A DNA stretch of 64,000 bases from Rhinopithecus roxellana (GCF_007565055.1 NC_044563.1:99719489-99783488); one strand, 5' to 3'. Shown: positions 1 through 11,360, counted from the first letter of the stretch. Translations and numbers: made by a program. Notes: generated from the sequence alone by a model not told the origin.

Positions 1-353
1 TAGATAAGAAAGGTTGAAGGAAAGGGGGGTTATTTAGTCTTAAGTCACTTTCATGAATATTGATTTCTTGCCAGAGCTGTGATTGCCACCTTTTCTGGCC
101 CAGCCATCTCTGCGGTATAAATGGTAATTTCTGCTCATTTCAGCCTTCTAGGCAGGTGCCAGCCTCCCTGCAGCTCTACCTGCCACCCACCAATTTCACC
201 TTGGAGCTCTTCCAGTCTTCCTTTTCCTCTAGCCTGCTGAATCTCTGCCCAGCATCTGATAATCCTTATAGTATATCTCCAGTGGTTCAGGCCTCATCAA
301 CCATGGGCTGCTTCTTGCTGACTTTCATCCTGAGAATTAGAATCACGTGCTGA
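1..353. other. Unique sequence, no gene recognised
   Basis: There is no repeat family I recognise here and no convincing splice-flanked coding segment. A 97-codon open frame starts at 60, but it has no recognisable domain and its composition looks non-coding. Confidence 0.4.
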
Positions 354-658
354 GGTCAGGCGCGGTGGCTCACAGCTGTAATCCCAGCACTTTGGGACGC
401 TGAGGTGGGTGGATCACTTGAGGTCAGGAATTTGAGACCCGCCTGGACAACATGGTGAAACTCTGTCCCTACTAAAAATACAAAAAAATTAGCTGGGCAT
501 GGTGGTGCATACTTGTAATCACAGCTACTCAGGAGGCTGAGGCAGTAGAATAACTTGAACCCAGGAGGCAGAGGTTGCAGTGAGCAGAGATCGCGCCATT
601 GCACTCCAGCCTGGGTGACAGAGTGAGACTCTGTCTCAAAAAGAAATAGTAAATAATA
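354..658 (+). mobile_element. Alu (S-type), full length
   Basis: The copy starts 'ggtcaggcgcggtgg' and ends in an A-rich tail with AAT-like interruptions. Both monomers and the middle A-rich linker are present. An imperfect target duplication ending 'gctga' flanks it (about 341-353 and 659-672). The open frame on the opposite strand is the usual Alu antisense translation, not a gene. Confidence 0.93.
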
Positions 659-929
659 AAAACACTTGCTGAGTACCTGGATCTGTAAGGCACAGGGCCT
701 GTGCTCCATGTTTTACAGCTGCCATATTCTGAGTTATAATGGCTGGTTTTTGTATAAGCATAGCAACTTATATAACATTTGTTCACCTTAATGGCCCTTG
801 AAGCAAAGGAAAAGAGGCAGGATGATACCAGGACAGTCAATGGAAATGTAATTATTTTAATTATTTTGTCTTTGGCATTTAAACATCAGTGGATATTTCT
901 GGTAAGGTAGATTCTTCTCTCTGTGATTC

Positions 930-1205
930 ATTTGCTCTTGATGCTCAGGCTGGAATGCAATAGTGAGATCTTGACTGACCACAACCTCCACCTCCTGGTT
1001 TCAAGCGATTCTCCTGCCTCAGCCTCCCAAGGAGCTGGGATGATAGGCGGCCGTTATCACGCACAGCTAATTTTTTGTATTTTTAGTAGAGATAGGGTTT
1101 CACCATGTTGGCCAGGCTGGTCTCAAACTCCTGACCTCAGGCAGTCCACCCTCCTTGGCCTCCCAAAGTGCTGGGATTACAGGGGTGAGCCACCGCACCT
1201 GGCCT
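930..1205 (-). mobile_element. Alu, antisense, lacking the tail end
   Basis: Antisense landmarks run from 'caggctgg' near 948 to the 'gagccaccgcacctggcc' 5' end. The 3' oligo-T is missing, so the copy is slightly 3'-truncated or decayed. 'gcggccgttatcacg' near 1046 is a diverged segment. Confidence 0.9.
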
Positions 1206-1549
1206 CTAGGATTCATTTAACCAGAATATTTGGTTAATCAGAATACTCCATTCTTTATATCTGCAGTATTCTGATTCTGTTATCAAGAATCCAGTTATAA
1301 TACTAAAGAAAATGTTTTGGTGGAACACGGATAGAACACTGTGTGTAAGGAATGTGAAGTGTGGAATAGTAAGGTACCTTATAGTAGTTAATAATCTGTC
1401 AGTTGTCCCAACCTTTTTCCTTTTTGCAGACATGGGAACACATAAAAGAGGAAAAATAAGCCTGAATTTTCTAGGATTTTGAAAATAATTCTTCTAATTT
1501 AATTTTTACGTGGAATATAGTGGGGAAAAGCTAGGATAAAGCTGATAGT
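1206..1549. other. Unique AT-rich sequence
   Basis: Nothing recognisable. An imperfect local duplication of 'gaatattc/tgattc'-like words is seen around 1225-1280, with no other structure. Confidence 0.35.
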
Positions 1550-1867
1550 GGCTGGGCGTGATGGCTTACAGCTGTAATCCCAGTGCTTTGGGAGGCTGAG
1601 GCAGATGGATTATTTGAGTTCGAGTTGGAGACCAGCCTGGGCAACGTGATGAAAACCCATCTCGACAAAGTATATAGAAAATTAACTGGTATGGTGATGT
1701 GTGCCTGTAGTCCCAGCTCCTCGGGAGGCTGAGGTTGAAAGATCGATTGAAGATCGGGAGGTTGAGGATGCAGTGAACCATGATCGTGCCACTCCACTTT
1801 AGCCTGGACAACAGAGCAAGACCCTGTGTCAAGAAAACCCCCCAAAAAAAAACCAAAAAAAAAAACT
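1550..1867 (+). mobile_element. Alu (J/S-type), diverged
   Basis: It starts 'ggctgggcgtgatgg' and ends in an interrupted A-tail near 1866. There are many substitutions, including 'gatcgattgaagatcggg' in the right arm, consistent with an old copy. Confidence 0.9.
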
Positions 1868-1984
1868 AATAACACTTTGTAGATTATTTTATGTAAAATG
1901 AATTATGACAGATTTTCAGTTCCAATTTTTAGATTCTATGGTAAAAGTCTATTTTTTAAATTTTTTAAATTTTATTTATTTATT

Positions 1985-2265
1985 TATTTTTGAAGCAGAG
2001 TTTCTCTCTTGTCACCCAGGCTGGAGTGCAGTGGCGTGATCTTGGCTGACTGCAACCTCCACCTACCAGGTTCAAGCAATCCTCCTGCCTTAGCCTCCTG
2101 AATAGCTGGGATTACAGGTGTGCACCACCACACCCAGCTAATTTTTTGTCTTTTTAGTAGAGATGGGGTTTCACCATGTTGGTCAAGCTGGTCTGGAACT
2201 CCTGACCTCGTGTGATCCACCCACCTCAGCCTCCCAAAGTGCTGAGATTACGGGTGTGTGCCTGG
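1985..2265 (-). mobile_element. Alu, antisense
   Basis: It runs from 'gaagcagagtttctctcttgt' to a decayed 5' end 'gtgtgtgcctgg'. It is preceded by an AT-rich (TTTA)n-like tail at 1950-1984. Confidence 0.9.
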
Positions 2266-2297
2266 TCCCCTAATTTTTAATTTAATTTAAATTTTTA

Positions 2298-2458
2298 GAG
2301 ACAGGGTCTTGCTGTGTTTCCCAGGCTGGAGTGCAGTGGCTATTCAGAGGCAAGATCGTAGTGCACTACCGCCTCAAACTCCTGGCCTCAATCAGTTCTC
2401 CCACCTCAGCCTCCTGTGGAGCTGGAACTAATAGGAACATGCCACTGCACTCATCTCA
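2298..2458 (-). mobile_element. Alu right-monomer fragment (FRAM-like), antisense
   Basis: Only one monomer is present. It carries the right-arm-specific insert, seen here as 'gcaagatcgtagtgcacta', and has no second monomer. This suggests either a free right monomer or a truncated old Alu. Confidence 0.75.
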
Positions 2459-2459
2459 A

Positions 2460-3339
2460 AAAGTCTTAATTTTTAAAGGTGTTTTTAAAATGCCAAACAT
2501 GACATTCTAAAATGTTGGTTCATCTGACTTGGTGATCATCTCTGGGTATACTGGAGAGGATCTTCTATTTTGTTAAGAATGGAGAACCATCCTAGGAGGT
2601 TGTCAGTGTCAGGTAATATGTAAAAAAAAATTGGAAAACTGCTGCCTGTATATAAACTTGTTAGATTAATAATAGTACTATCCCTGAATCTTGGCTTTAC
2701 TCTGGAAAAAGTAGGTAGACATGGAATGACATCCCTTTATTTGGAAGTTAGGCGCATTCATCAGCAGTGGAATTTCTGTGATATTTCCTCATGCAAATCT
2801 AAAAAGCCGGTATCGCCTGCTGCTCTGCGAAAGACATGCCAAATAGTGTTCCCTCGTGTGTAAATATATACTGGAGCTTATCCAAATGAAAGACCCAGGT
2901 TCAGTTTTCTCTTTTATATACAGGAAAAGTGATGATTTAATTTGGAAGACTGGTCTGTGTCTGTGTGTGGACGGGAGTGATAAGGCACTAATAGAAATAA
3001 GTATTCTGTGTAGTGTATTATGCCTTTCAAATGAGAGCTATGTAAATTGGTTTAGTTCGCTGTTGTGAGAATTTTGTCTTCTTCATTTATTTAATTTCCT
3101 TATTCCTTAAAATGTCTGAATGAAAGATAGGGCCCAAAAGGGGTGAAGGTGGGAGTGGATAGCAAGGGGAAGCAAATTAAAGTCAGTTGTGAAAACAATT
3201 GACACATTATGGTTTTGGAACTTGTATTAGACTTTCTCTTCCTTCTGTGAAAAAGTTACTCTGTAATACTAGAGAAGCAAAAGACTCTAAGACTAGCCTT
3301 CCAACTGTTTTGTTAATTTATTTTAAAACATTTTTTAAT
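2460..3339. other. Unique sequence, no gene recognised
   Basis: There is a 70-codon frame near 2856-3068 and a plausible acceptor ('ttttatatacag' at about 2923). No donor in register and no domain is visible, so I do not call an exon. Confidence 0.35.
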
Positions 3340-3347
3340 TCAAAATT

Positions 3348-3474
3348 AATTATTTGTAGAGATAGGGTCTTGCTATGCTGCCTTGGCTTGTCTCCAACTC
3401 CTAGCCTCAAGCCATCCTCCTACCTCAGCCTCCCAAAATGTTGGGATTACAGGCACGAGCCACCACACCCAAAC
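3348..3474 (-). mobile_element. Alu left-monomer fragment (FLAM-like), antisense
   Basis: A single monomer, 'gtagagatagggtcttgctatg' to 'gagccaccacaccc', ends without a right arm. Confidence 0.75.
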
Positions 3475-3495
3475 TTCCAACTGTTTTAAAAGTTG

Positions 3496-3770
3496 GTTGT
3501 AATCCCGTTACTTTGGGCAGCTGAGGTGGGAGGATCATTTGAGGCCAGGAGTTCAAGACTGCTCTGGGCAGCACAGTGAGACCTACCTGTCCCTACAGAA
3601 AAAAAAGAAAATTATCTGGGTGTGGTGGTGTGCACCTCTAGTCCCAGCTACTTGGGAGGCTGAGGCAAGAGGATCACTTGAGCCCAGGAGGTCAGTGTTG
3701 CAGTGAGCCATGATCACGTCACTGTACTCCAGCCTGGGCCACACAGCGAGACGCTGTCTTAAAAAAAAGG
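3496..3770 (+). mobile_element. AluJ-like element
   Basis: Both monomers are present ('ctttgggcagctgaggtggg' then 'agtcccagctacttgggagg'), with J-type bases and strong divergence. The first few bases are missing. Confidence 0.85.
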
Positions 3771-3779
3771 TCATTTTCC

Positions 3780-3984
3780 AAAATGGAGAAACTCCATCTC
3801 TACTAAAAATACAAAATTAGCCCGGCGTGTTGGCGCATGCCTGTAATTCCAGCTACTGGGGAAGGGAAGGCTGAGGCAGGAGACTCGCTTGAACCCGGGA
3901 GGAGGAAGTTGCAGTGAGCTGAAATCGCGCCATTGTACTCTATCCTGGGCAACAAGAGTGAAATTCTGTCTGAAAAAAAAAAAG
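3780..3984 (+). mobile_element. 5'-truncated AluS
   Basis: It begins inside the left arm ('gagaaactccatctctact') and runs to an A-tail near 3983. It sits directly after the AluJ at 3496, so the pair is a tandem head-to-tail arrangement. Confidence 0.88.
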
Positions 3985-3989
3985 GCCTT

Positions 3990-4558
3990 TTTTTTTTTTA
4001 GTTGGTTGTGGAAAACTTAAGGAAGAACATTCTCTTTAAAAATCGTCGACTTTAGAGATAATCGAGGTGACTTTTTTAGAGGCACACTGTTTGCGGGAGA
4101 TTTGGGAAAGCTGTGTACCATGAAATAATGATGTTGACATATGAGCTAAGGAGGGAGTTTTTAAAAGCAATTCTGGTTTTCCTTAGGGGTGACTTTTGCT
4201 AAAGTTATTACTTCTTGTAGTTCCAGCTCCATCACTGAACTTGTTTCTCAGTCTGTGATGTTGCAGAGCTCCTCTTCCATTTTCATTTTATTTCTTCTTT
4301 CTTTCTCTTAAATGTTGGTGGTGCCTTCTCAGCTCTTTGACTGTTTGCTTTCCTTGTGTGATAACATCTGCTCCCAGGGTTCCAGCCTTGACCTAATTTT
4401 CCTAAACTTTGGGCCTGATTTTTACCAGCCTAGGAGATATAACTACCCTGATGCCGACGTGCTTTAGGCAAATCAGACTCAATCTGTCAAAAAATAAGTT
4501 TTTCTTTTCCTCCAGCTTGCTCTCTTTGTATTCCTTTTTGTTCAGTTATAACATCATG
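3990..4558. other. Unique sequence
   Basis: No repeat and no coding frame is recognised. A pyrimidine-rich run lies at 4285-4310. Confidence 0.35.
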
Positions 4559-4866
4559 GGCCGGGCGCGGTGGCTCAAGCCTGTAATCCCAGCACTTTGG
4601 GAGGCCGAGACGGGAGGACCACGAGGTCAGGAGATCGAGACCATCCTGGCTAATACGGTGAAACACTGTCTCTACTTAAAAATACAAAAAACTAGCCGGG
4701 CGACGAGGCGGGCGCCTGTAGTCCCAGCTACTCGGGAGGCTGAGGCAGGAGAATGGCGTAAACCCGGGAGGCGGAGCTTGCAGTGAGCTGAGATCCGGCC
4801 ACTGCACTCCAGCCTGGGTGGCAGAGCAAGACTCCGTCTCAAAAACAAAAAACAAAAAAAAAAAAC
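4559..4866 (+). mobile_element. Young AluY, Old World monkey type (AluYR-like)
   Basis: The sequence is near consensus and full length. It carries 'ggctcaagcctg', 'actagccgggcg', 'gaatggcgtaaaccc' and 'gagatccggccactgc'. These match the AluYR lineage known from macaques and baboons as I remember it. An imperfect target duplication 'aacatcatg'/'accatcatg' flanks it. Confidence 0.85.
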
Positions 4867-5079
4867 CAACCATCATGTATCTGGTAATCTTCTCAGGAAA
4901 CACTGAGTCCTTCTAACTCTTCCCATTTTTCACCCCATCCATTTTGTTAGCCCTATAATTGTATATCGAAAATATTTCAAATTTGATTTTCTCTGTCTGC
5001 GTTAATATATTTAGTTTATATATAGAGAGATTAATGATTTTTTTCTTAGCTTAAAACAGAAGTTTATTCATATATATAT

Positions 5080-5323
5080 AGCGTGATCCCGGCTCACTGC
5101 AACCTTTGCCTCCTGGGTTCAAGCGATTCTCCTGCCTCAGCCTCCCGAGCAGCTGGGATTACAGGGGTGCGCCACCATGCCCAGCTAATTTTTATATTTT
5201 TAGTACATATAGGGTTTCACCATGTTGGCCAGGCTGGTCTCTAACTCCTGACCTCAGGTGATCCACCTGCCTTGGACTCACAAAGTGCTGGGATTACAGG
5301 TGTGAGCCACCATGCTTGGTGAT
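5080..5323 (-). mobile_element. Alu, antisense, 3'-truncated
   Basis: It starts in the middle of the right arm directly after a (TA)n run at 5068-5079 and continues to the Alu 5' end near 5323. The tail half is absent. Confidence 0.88.
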
Positions 5324-5809
5324 TCTCTTATAATTCTTGAGGTTAGAAATTTGAAATAAAAGTGCCGGCAGTGCCTTGCTCTGTCTGAGGTCTCTCTGGG
5401 AGGACCCTTCCTTGCCCTTTCTGGCTTCTGGTGGTTGCCAGCCATCCAGGGTATTCTTGGCTTGTAGATGCATTACTCCAGTCTCTGCCTCTGCTGTCAC
5501 ATGTCATTCTCCCTATGTGTCTCTGTTTATTATACAGGCAGATGTCAGAGATATTGCAGGTTTCGTTGCAGACTGCTGCAATAAAGTGAATATCACAATA
5601 TAGTGAGTTATGTACATTTTTTGATTTCCCAGTGTATGTAAAGCTTATGTTTACACTATACATCGTCTATTAAATGTGCAATAACATTGTGTCTAAAAAA
5701 TGTACAAACCTTAATTACAAGATACTTTATTGTTGAAAAATGCTAACAATCATCAGAGCCTTCAGCAAGTCATAATCTTTTTTGTTGGTGAAAGGTCTTT
5801 CCTGGATGT

Positions 5810-7713
5810 TCACAGCTGCTGACTGATCAGGGTGGTGGTTGGTGAAGGCTGGAGTTCCTGTAGCAATTTCTTAAAATAAGACAACAGCGGGGTTTGTCCC
5901 ATAGATTGACTCTTCCTTGTGCAAAAGATTTCTCTATACCATGAAATGCTGTTTGATAACATTTCACCCACAGTAGAACTTCTTTCAAAATTGGAATCTA
6001 TCCTCTCAAACTCTGATTCTGCTTTTTTTAAGTTTATATAATATTCTAAATCCTTTGCTGTCATTTTAACAATGTTCACAGCATCTTCACCAGCAGTTGA
6101 TTCCACATGGAGAAACCAATTTCTTTGCTCATCTGTAAGAAGCAGCTCTTCATTTGTTCAAGTTTGATCATGAGATTGTAGAAATTCGGTCACATCTTTA
6201 GGCTCTACTGCTAATGCCACTTCTCTTGCTATTGCCATTACATCTGCACTTGCTTCCTCCACTGAAGTCTTAAACCCCTTCAAGTCATACATAAGCGTTA
6301 AAATCAACTTTTTCCAGACTTCTATTAATGATATTTTGACCTCTTCTCATGAATTACAAATGTTCTCAATGATATTTAGAATGGTGAATCCTTTCCAGAA
6401 GGTTTTCAATGTACTTTGCTGAGATCCATCAGAGGAATTGCTATCTATGGTGGCTATAGCCTTACAAAATATATCTCTTAAATCATAGGATTAGAAAGTT
6501 GAAATTACTTCTTGATCCATGGGCTACAGAATGGATATTGTGTCTGTTGGCATGAAAGCAATATTAATCTTTTTGTACATCCCCATCATAGCTCTTGGGT
6601 GACCAGGTACATTGTCAGTGAGCAGTAATATTTTAAAATTAACTTTTTTTTTTTTTCTTGAGCAATAGGCCTCTCACCACACAGTGGATTAAAATATTCA
6701 GTAAACAGAGGTACTGTCATGGCTTTGTTCCATTTCTAGTGCATGGGAAGAGTGGATCTAGCATGCTTCTTAAGGACTCTAGGATTTTCAGAATGGTAAA
6801 TGAGCATTGGCTTCAACTCAGTGTCACCAGCTGCTTGGGCACCTGACAGGAGAGTTAGCCCCAAGCTTTGAAGCCAAGTGTTGACTTCTCCTCTGTAGCT
6901 AGGAAAGTCCTACAGACATCTTCTTCCAATAGAAGGTGGCTTCATGACCACATTGAAAGTCTCTTGTTTATTGTAGCCACCTTCATCCATGCTCTAGCTA
7001 TATCTTCTGGAGAGCTTGCTGCAGCTTCTACATCAACACTTGCTCTTTCACCTTGCTCATTTATCATATGGGGATGGCTTCTTTTCTTGTACCTCTTGAA
7101 CCAACCTCTGCTTGCTTCAAACTTTTCTTCTGCAGCTTCCTCACCTCTCTTATAGAAATCATAGTATTGAAGAGAGTTAGGACCTTGGTCTGGATGAGGC
7201 TAGCTTAATGCAATATTGTGGCTGGTTTGATCTTCTCTACAGATCACTCAGACTTTCTCCATATCAACAATAAGGGTGTTTTGCTTTCTTATCATTTGTG
7301 TGTTCACTGAAGTGGCATCTTTTTTTTTTCCTATCTCATGGAACTAGGAGAAATGGAGTAGCACTTTTAATTTCCTTCAAGAACTTTTCCTTTGCATTAA
7401 TAACTTGACTGACAACAGAGACCTAGCTTTCAGACTGTCTTGGCTTTTGTTGTGCCTCCCTCATGAAGTTTGATCATTTTATCTTTAAAGTGAGGGATGA
7501 CCGGGCACGGTGGCTTGCACCTGTAATCCCAGCACTTTGGGAGGCCAAGGTGGGCAGATTGCTTGAGCTCAGGAGATTGAGACCTGCCTGGTCAACATGT
7601 CAAGACCCTGTCTCAAAATAATAATAATAATAATAATATAGTACATAAAAATTAAACAATAATAAAGTAAGAGACATGCAACTCTTCCTTTCGTTGGAAT
7701 ACTTGGAGGCCAC
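5810..7713 (-). pseudogene. Tigger1 transposase remnant
   Basis: On the minus strand, a 98-codon open segment at 5810-6106 corresponds to the transposase C-terminal part ('ESTAGEDAVNIVKM', ending 'TTTLISQQL'). The N-terminal start lies near 7713, where residues read 'ASKYSNERKSCMSLTL'. The initiator codon is GTG (7713-7711) instead of ATG. The frame between these parts is interrupted by stops, indels and a FLAM insertion. Family knowledge: the transposase has a CENP-B-like DNA-binding domain and a DDD catalytic domain. No function is expected today. Confidence 0.85.
7500..7660 (+). mobile_element. FLAM (Alu left monomer) inserted in Tigger1
   Basis: A single left monomer, 'gaccgggcacggtggcttgc' to 'ctgtctc', is followed by an (AAT)n tail. 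The flanks 'aaagtgagggatg' and 'aaagtaagagacatg' look like a diverged target duplication. Confidence 0.85.
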
Positions 7714-7757
7714 TGTAGGGTTATTAGTTGGCCTAATTTTAATATTGTTGTGTCTCA

Positions 7758-7862
7758 GAGAATAGGGAGGTACAAAAAGAAAAACAGAGATGGAGAATAG
7801 GGAGGTACAAAAAGAAAAACAGAGATGGAGAATAGGGAGGTACAAAAAGAAAAACAGAGATG
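7758..7862. repeat. Three tandem copies of a 35-bp unit
   Basis: Units start at 7758, 7793 and 7828. Each begins 'gagaatagggaggtacaaaa' and ends 'cagagatg', and the three are identical by eye. The unit lies inside Tigger1, where the family has one copy, so this is a local triplication. Confidence 0.95.
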
Positions 7863-8245
7863 GAGGACTGCCTGATTGGTGGAACAGTTAAAACACACAC
7901 AACATTTATTGAGTAGGTTCACTGGCTTATACAAACACTGTTCATGGCATCCCAAAATAGTTGCAATGGTACCATCAAAGAGCACTGGTCACAGGTCATC
8001 ATAAAGATGTAGCAGTAATGAAGAAATTGTAATATTGTGAGAATCGCCAAAATGTGATGGAGACAGGAAACAAGCACATGGTTTTGGCAAAGTGGTATCA
8101 ATAGGCTTGCTCAATGCAGTGTTGTAAACAACCTTCAGTTTGTAAAAAATATCTGCAAAGTGCAATAAAATGAGGTTTGCCTGTATTTTAGTTAGTCTTT
8201 CAATTTGAATAGAAACATCTAGGTGCCTAGGATATTTTGTGTTCT

Positions 8246-8548
8246 GTCTTTTTTTTTTTTCTTTGACATGGAGTTTTGCTCTTGTTGCCCAGACTGGAGT
8301 GCAATGGCACGATCTTGGCTCACTGCAACCTCCACCTCCCGGCTTCAAGCGATTCTTCTGCCTCAGCCTCCCGAGTAGCTGGGATTACAGGCACGTGTCA
8401 TCATGCATGGCTAATTTTTATATTTTTAGTAGAGATGGGGTTTCGCCATGTTGGCCAGGCTGGTCTCGAACTCCAGACCTCAGGTGATCTGCCCACCTCG
8501 GCCTCCCAAAATGCTGGAATTACAGGCATGAGCCACTGCGCCCAGCCT
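8246..8548 (-). mobile_element. Alu (S-type), antisense, with target duplication
   Basis: Oligo-T lies at 8250-8260 and the Alu 5' end at 8548. The flanks are 'ggatattttgtgttct' (8230-8245) and 'ggatatttgtgttct' (8549-8563), a clear target duplication. It lies about 60 bp outside Tigger1. Confidence 0.95.
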
Positions 8549-8563
8549 GGATATTTGTGTTCT

Positions 8564-10127
8564 AATTAACTGTTACCATATTGTGGATGCTCAGTAACTA
8601 GTGAACATCAACCAGTTTGCATTTTACTAAGGGCATGAGATGGAGGAGGATTTTGAATATCTGTGTAGTAAATGAGCCAGAGAATGGGGGCTATGAATAT
8701 ACTGTTTCGTAGTACTTTCAGCAGGTTTTATGTGCAACAGCGCTGGCTTCTCTGTGCTAACTTTTCAGACTAGATAATCTGGGGGAACATCATCATCAGA
8801 GCTTTGTTCCAGTGTTGGCATTGCCACTAACCAGTATTATGGGTCCAAGCCATTGGCCCCATATTCTGTTTTCATCAAAAATGACAATAACATTTACCTT
8901 ATATTCCTTGTAGGATTTTTGTGTGGGCCAATGGAAAGAATGCATAATAACATAATATGAAGATGTAGCTTTTTTTTTTTTTTCACTTGCTTTTGGCAGG
9001 ATCATTGTAACTCGAATTATTTCAGCTTTTTACAAGATTTAACTTTAACAGATTCTTGTCAATGTTATTATCATATTCCCTAAAAATGAGAAATTATTGA
9101 AATGGTAATGCTTCTCTTAGGTGTTAAAGCATGGCCTTGTCCCACTCAAATTAGATCTGCTTAATAGGAAATGATTATAAGATATGATATCGTTTTGATT
9201 TACCTTTTAAAAAATAATTATCTATCTTGATTTGAGAACTAAGAAAGAATTAGGTTGGCATTTAGGGCTTAATGAACAGGCAGTATAGGTTTTGAGACAA
9301 AGACGTTATCTGCTGATGCTTTAGTTCTTCTGGCTCAGGTCAGTGGTGTACACAAATTATTTAAAATGATGATCACAATTTGCACTTCTCAGAAGTGAAA
9401 TCAATAATTGGGCCATTTTACAAAATTAACTGGCCAAACTGCGGATGAGAGAACTCTTTCCCATGTCAGTTTCTGCACTGAAGACAGACAAAGGCTTAGA
9501 AAAGTGCTTTCCTAGGTGTCTCTTGTGATACACAGATGTTTTGTAAATGTAATTATGCTGAAGGTGAGCTCATCCAGGCAGTTACTGGTGAGAAACGAAC
9601 ATGATGAAATTGATAGGGCATCGCTGGAGGGGCTGAGTGTGTTAATTAGAGACAAAAGGGACATTCAGTTAAGAATTGAAGAGGAAGATTCAGTTGGCTC
9701 AGTGAGAACATTGAATTGAGCTTTTTAGCTAGTTGATCCAGGAAAGGTGGTGCAGTTAATTTTGTGTCAGCATCACCAGGAGAGGATATGTGGTTGGTGC
9801 CCTAAAAACAAAACAGTATTTAAAAGAAAAAAGAAGGAAAGATATTTCTTATTGGATCTGTGAGTTAGAAAGGCGCTCAGGCCTGAGATTGAGGGAATTA
9901 GGGAACAAGGGACAGGAAGTCTTAGCTTTTGGGACAGCTTAGAAAGTGAAGCACAGGCTGGAAAAGGCCAGCCTCGGAGGTTAAAGAGAATACAGATCCT
10001 GAATAATCCTGAACAGGGAAAGTCAGTGCGTGACAGTGATGGTGTCCAGGTTTGTCAAGTTTAAACTCTCTTGGGTGCACAACCTTTTCTTTCCAGTATT
10101 GCCTTCATTCCTCAGACTGCTCTAATG
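8564..10127. other. Unique sequence, about 1.5 kb, no repeat recognised
   Basis: It is largely free of repeats. A strong pyrimidine tract and 'ttttggcag' acceptor-like site is at 8971-9000, and 'ctgaag|gtgagc' donor-like sequence at 9563. Neither resolves into a convincing exon. Confidence 0.4.
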
Positions 10128-10142
10128 GAAATTAGAAATTTG

Positions 10143-10445
10143 GGCTGGGCGTGGTGGCTCACGCCTGTAATCCCAGCACTTTGGGAGGCCGAGGCAGGCG
10201 GATCACCTGAGGTCAGGAGTTCGACACCAGCCTCACCAACATGGAGAAACCCTGTCTTTACTAAAAATACAAAATTGGCCGGGCGTGGTGGCACATGCCT
10301 ATAATCCCAGATACTAGAGAGACTGAGGCAGGAGAATCGCTTGAACCTGGGAGGCGGAGGTTGTGGTGAACCGAGATCGTGCCATTGCACTCCAGCCTGG
10401 GCAACAAGAGTGAAACTCTGTCTCGGAAAAAAAAAAAAAAAAAAA
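10143..10445 (+). mobile_element. AluS, full length, perfect target duplication
   Basis: The body is near consensus. Identical 15-bp flanks 'gaaattagaaatttg' occur at 10128-10142 and 10446-10460. Confidence 0.96.
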
Positions 10446-10630
10446 GAAATTAGAAATTTGTGAGTACATGGCTGGCTGAGTATGATGTTTTGTGATACCC
10501 ACTGGTAAGAGGGGATGAGAGGATGAAATAAGGGTGCAGAAGCAAGATGTCAATTGAAAGATACTCTCAGATCAGGTATGGTGGCTCATGCCTGTAATCC
10601 CAGCACTTTGGGAGGCCAAGGAGGGAGGAT

Positions 10631-10635
<5 letters not shown>

Positions 10636-10661
<26 letters not shown>

Positions 10662-10944
10662 GAGACGGAGTCTCGCTCTGTCGCCCAGGCTGGAGTGCAG
10701 TGGCGGGATCTCAGCTCACTGCAAGCTCCGCCTCCCGGGTTTACGCCATTCTCCTGCCTCAGCCTCCCGAGTAGCTGGGACTACAGGCGCCCGCCACCTC
10801 GCCCGGCTAGTTTTTTGTATTTTTTAGTACAAATGGGGTTTCACCGTGTTAGCCAGGATGGTCTCGATCTCCTGACCTTGTGATCCGCCCGTCTCGGCCT
10901 CCCAAAGTGCTAGGATTACAGGCTTGAGCCACGGCGCCCGGCCT
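10636..10944 (-). mobile_element. Young AluY (AluYR-like), antisense, nested in AluJ
   Basis: The antisense copy shows 'gggtttacgccattctcc', 'cgcccggctagtttttt' and 'ggcttgagcc', the complements of the monkey-type diagnostic bases. The target duplication 'ggagggaggatctctt' lies at 10620-10635 and 10945-10960. Confidence 0.93.
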
Positions 10945-11156
10945 GGAGGGAGGATCTCTTGAAACTAGGAGATGGAGACCAGTCTGGGCAAAGCAAGACC
11001 CGTTTCTCTCCCGCACCTGCCCACTCCTTGTCTCTACAAAAATAAAAAATTAAGCCAGGTGTGGTGGCATGCACCTGTAGTCCCAGCTACCCAGGAGGCT
11101 GAGGCAGGAGGATCGCTTGAGTCCAGGAGGTTGAGGTTGGAGTGAGCTATGATCAA

Positions 11157-11264
11157 GCCACTGCACTGCAGCCTGGATGAGCCTGGGTGAGCAAAACAGC
11201 AACAAAAACAACAACAACAAGCCACTGCACTGCAGCCTGGGTGAGCCTGGGTGAGCAAAACAAC

Positions 11265-11284
<20 letters not shown>
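11157..11284. repeat. Tandem duplication of the Alu 3' end (2 x 64 bp)
   Basis: The unit starting 'gccactgcactgcagcctgg' occurs at 11157-11220 and 11221-11284. Each copy ends in its own CAA-rich tail, so the duplication includes part of the tail. Confidence 0.93.
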
Positions 11285-11295
<11 letters not shown>

Positions 11296-11314
11296 ACCAC
11301 CACCACACTACCAC

Positions 11315-11360
<46 letters not shown>

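Larger units (their letters stand above)
5535..8183 (-). mobile_element. Tigger1 (pogo/Tc1-mariner) DNA transposon, full length
   Basis: Both ends look like Tigger1 terminal repeats: 'caggcagatgtcagagatat' on the left and a right end finishing 'gaggtttgcctg'. The target TA is duplicated on both sides (5533-5534 and 8184-8185). Total length is 2649 bp. Removing the FLAM insert (about 161 bp) and two extra 35-bp units leaves about 2418 bp, the size I recall for complete Tigger1. The transposase would read on the minus strand and is broken by stops and frameshifts. As a non-autonomous fossil it predates the Alus in it. Confidence 0.93.
10571..11356 (+). mobile_element. Old AluJ, interrupted by a young Alu
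   Basis: The left part (10571-10635) breaks at 'ggagggaggatctctt' and resumes at 10945 with the same words. The right arm ends near 11180. The tail consists of a duplicated 64-bp segment, (CAA)n, (CCA)n and a run of about 37 A. Confidence 0.93.

Noticed and set aside
356..840. Open frames rich in 'PGFK', 'SWDYR' and 'CLSLPSSW' on many Alu positions
   Set aside because: These are standard translations of antisense Alu sequence. They recur at nearly every Alu and are not genes.
9516..9563. Possible 48-nt exon between 'ttcctag' and 'gaag|gtgagc'
   Set aside because: The donor is good but the pyrimidine tract is short, the segment is tiny, and no neighbouring exon or protein similarity supports it.
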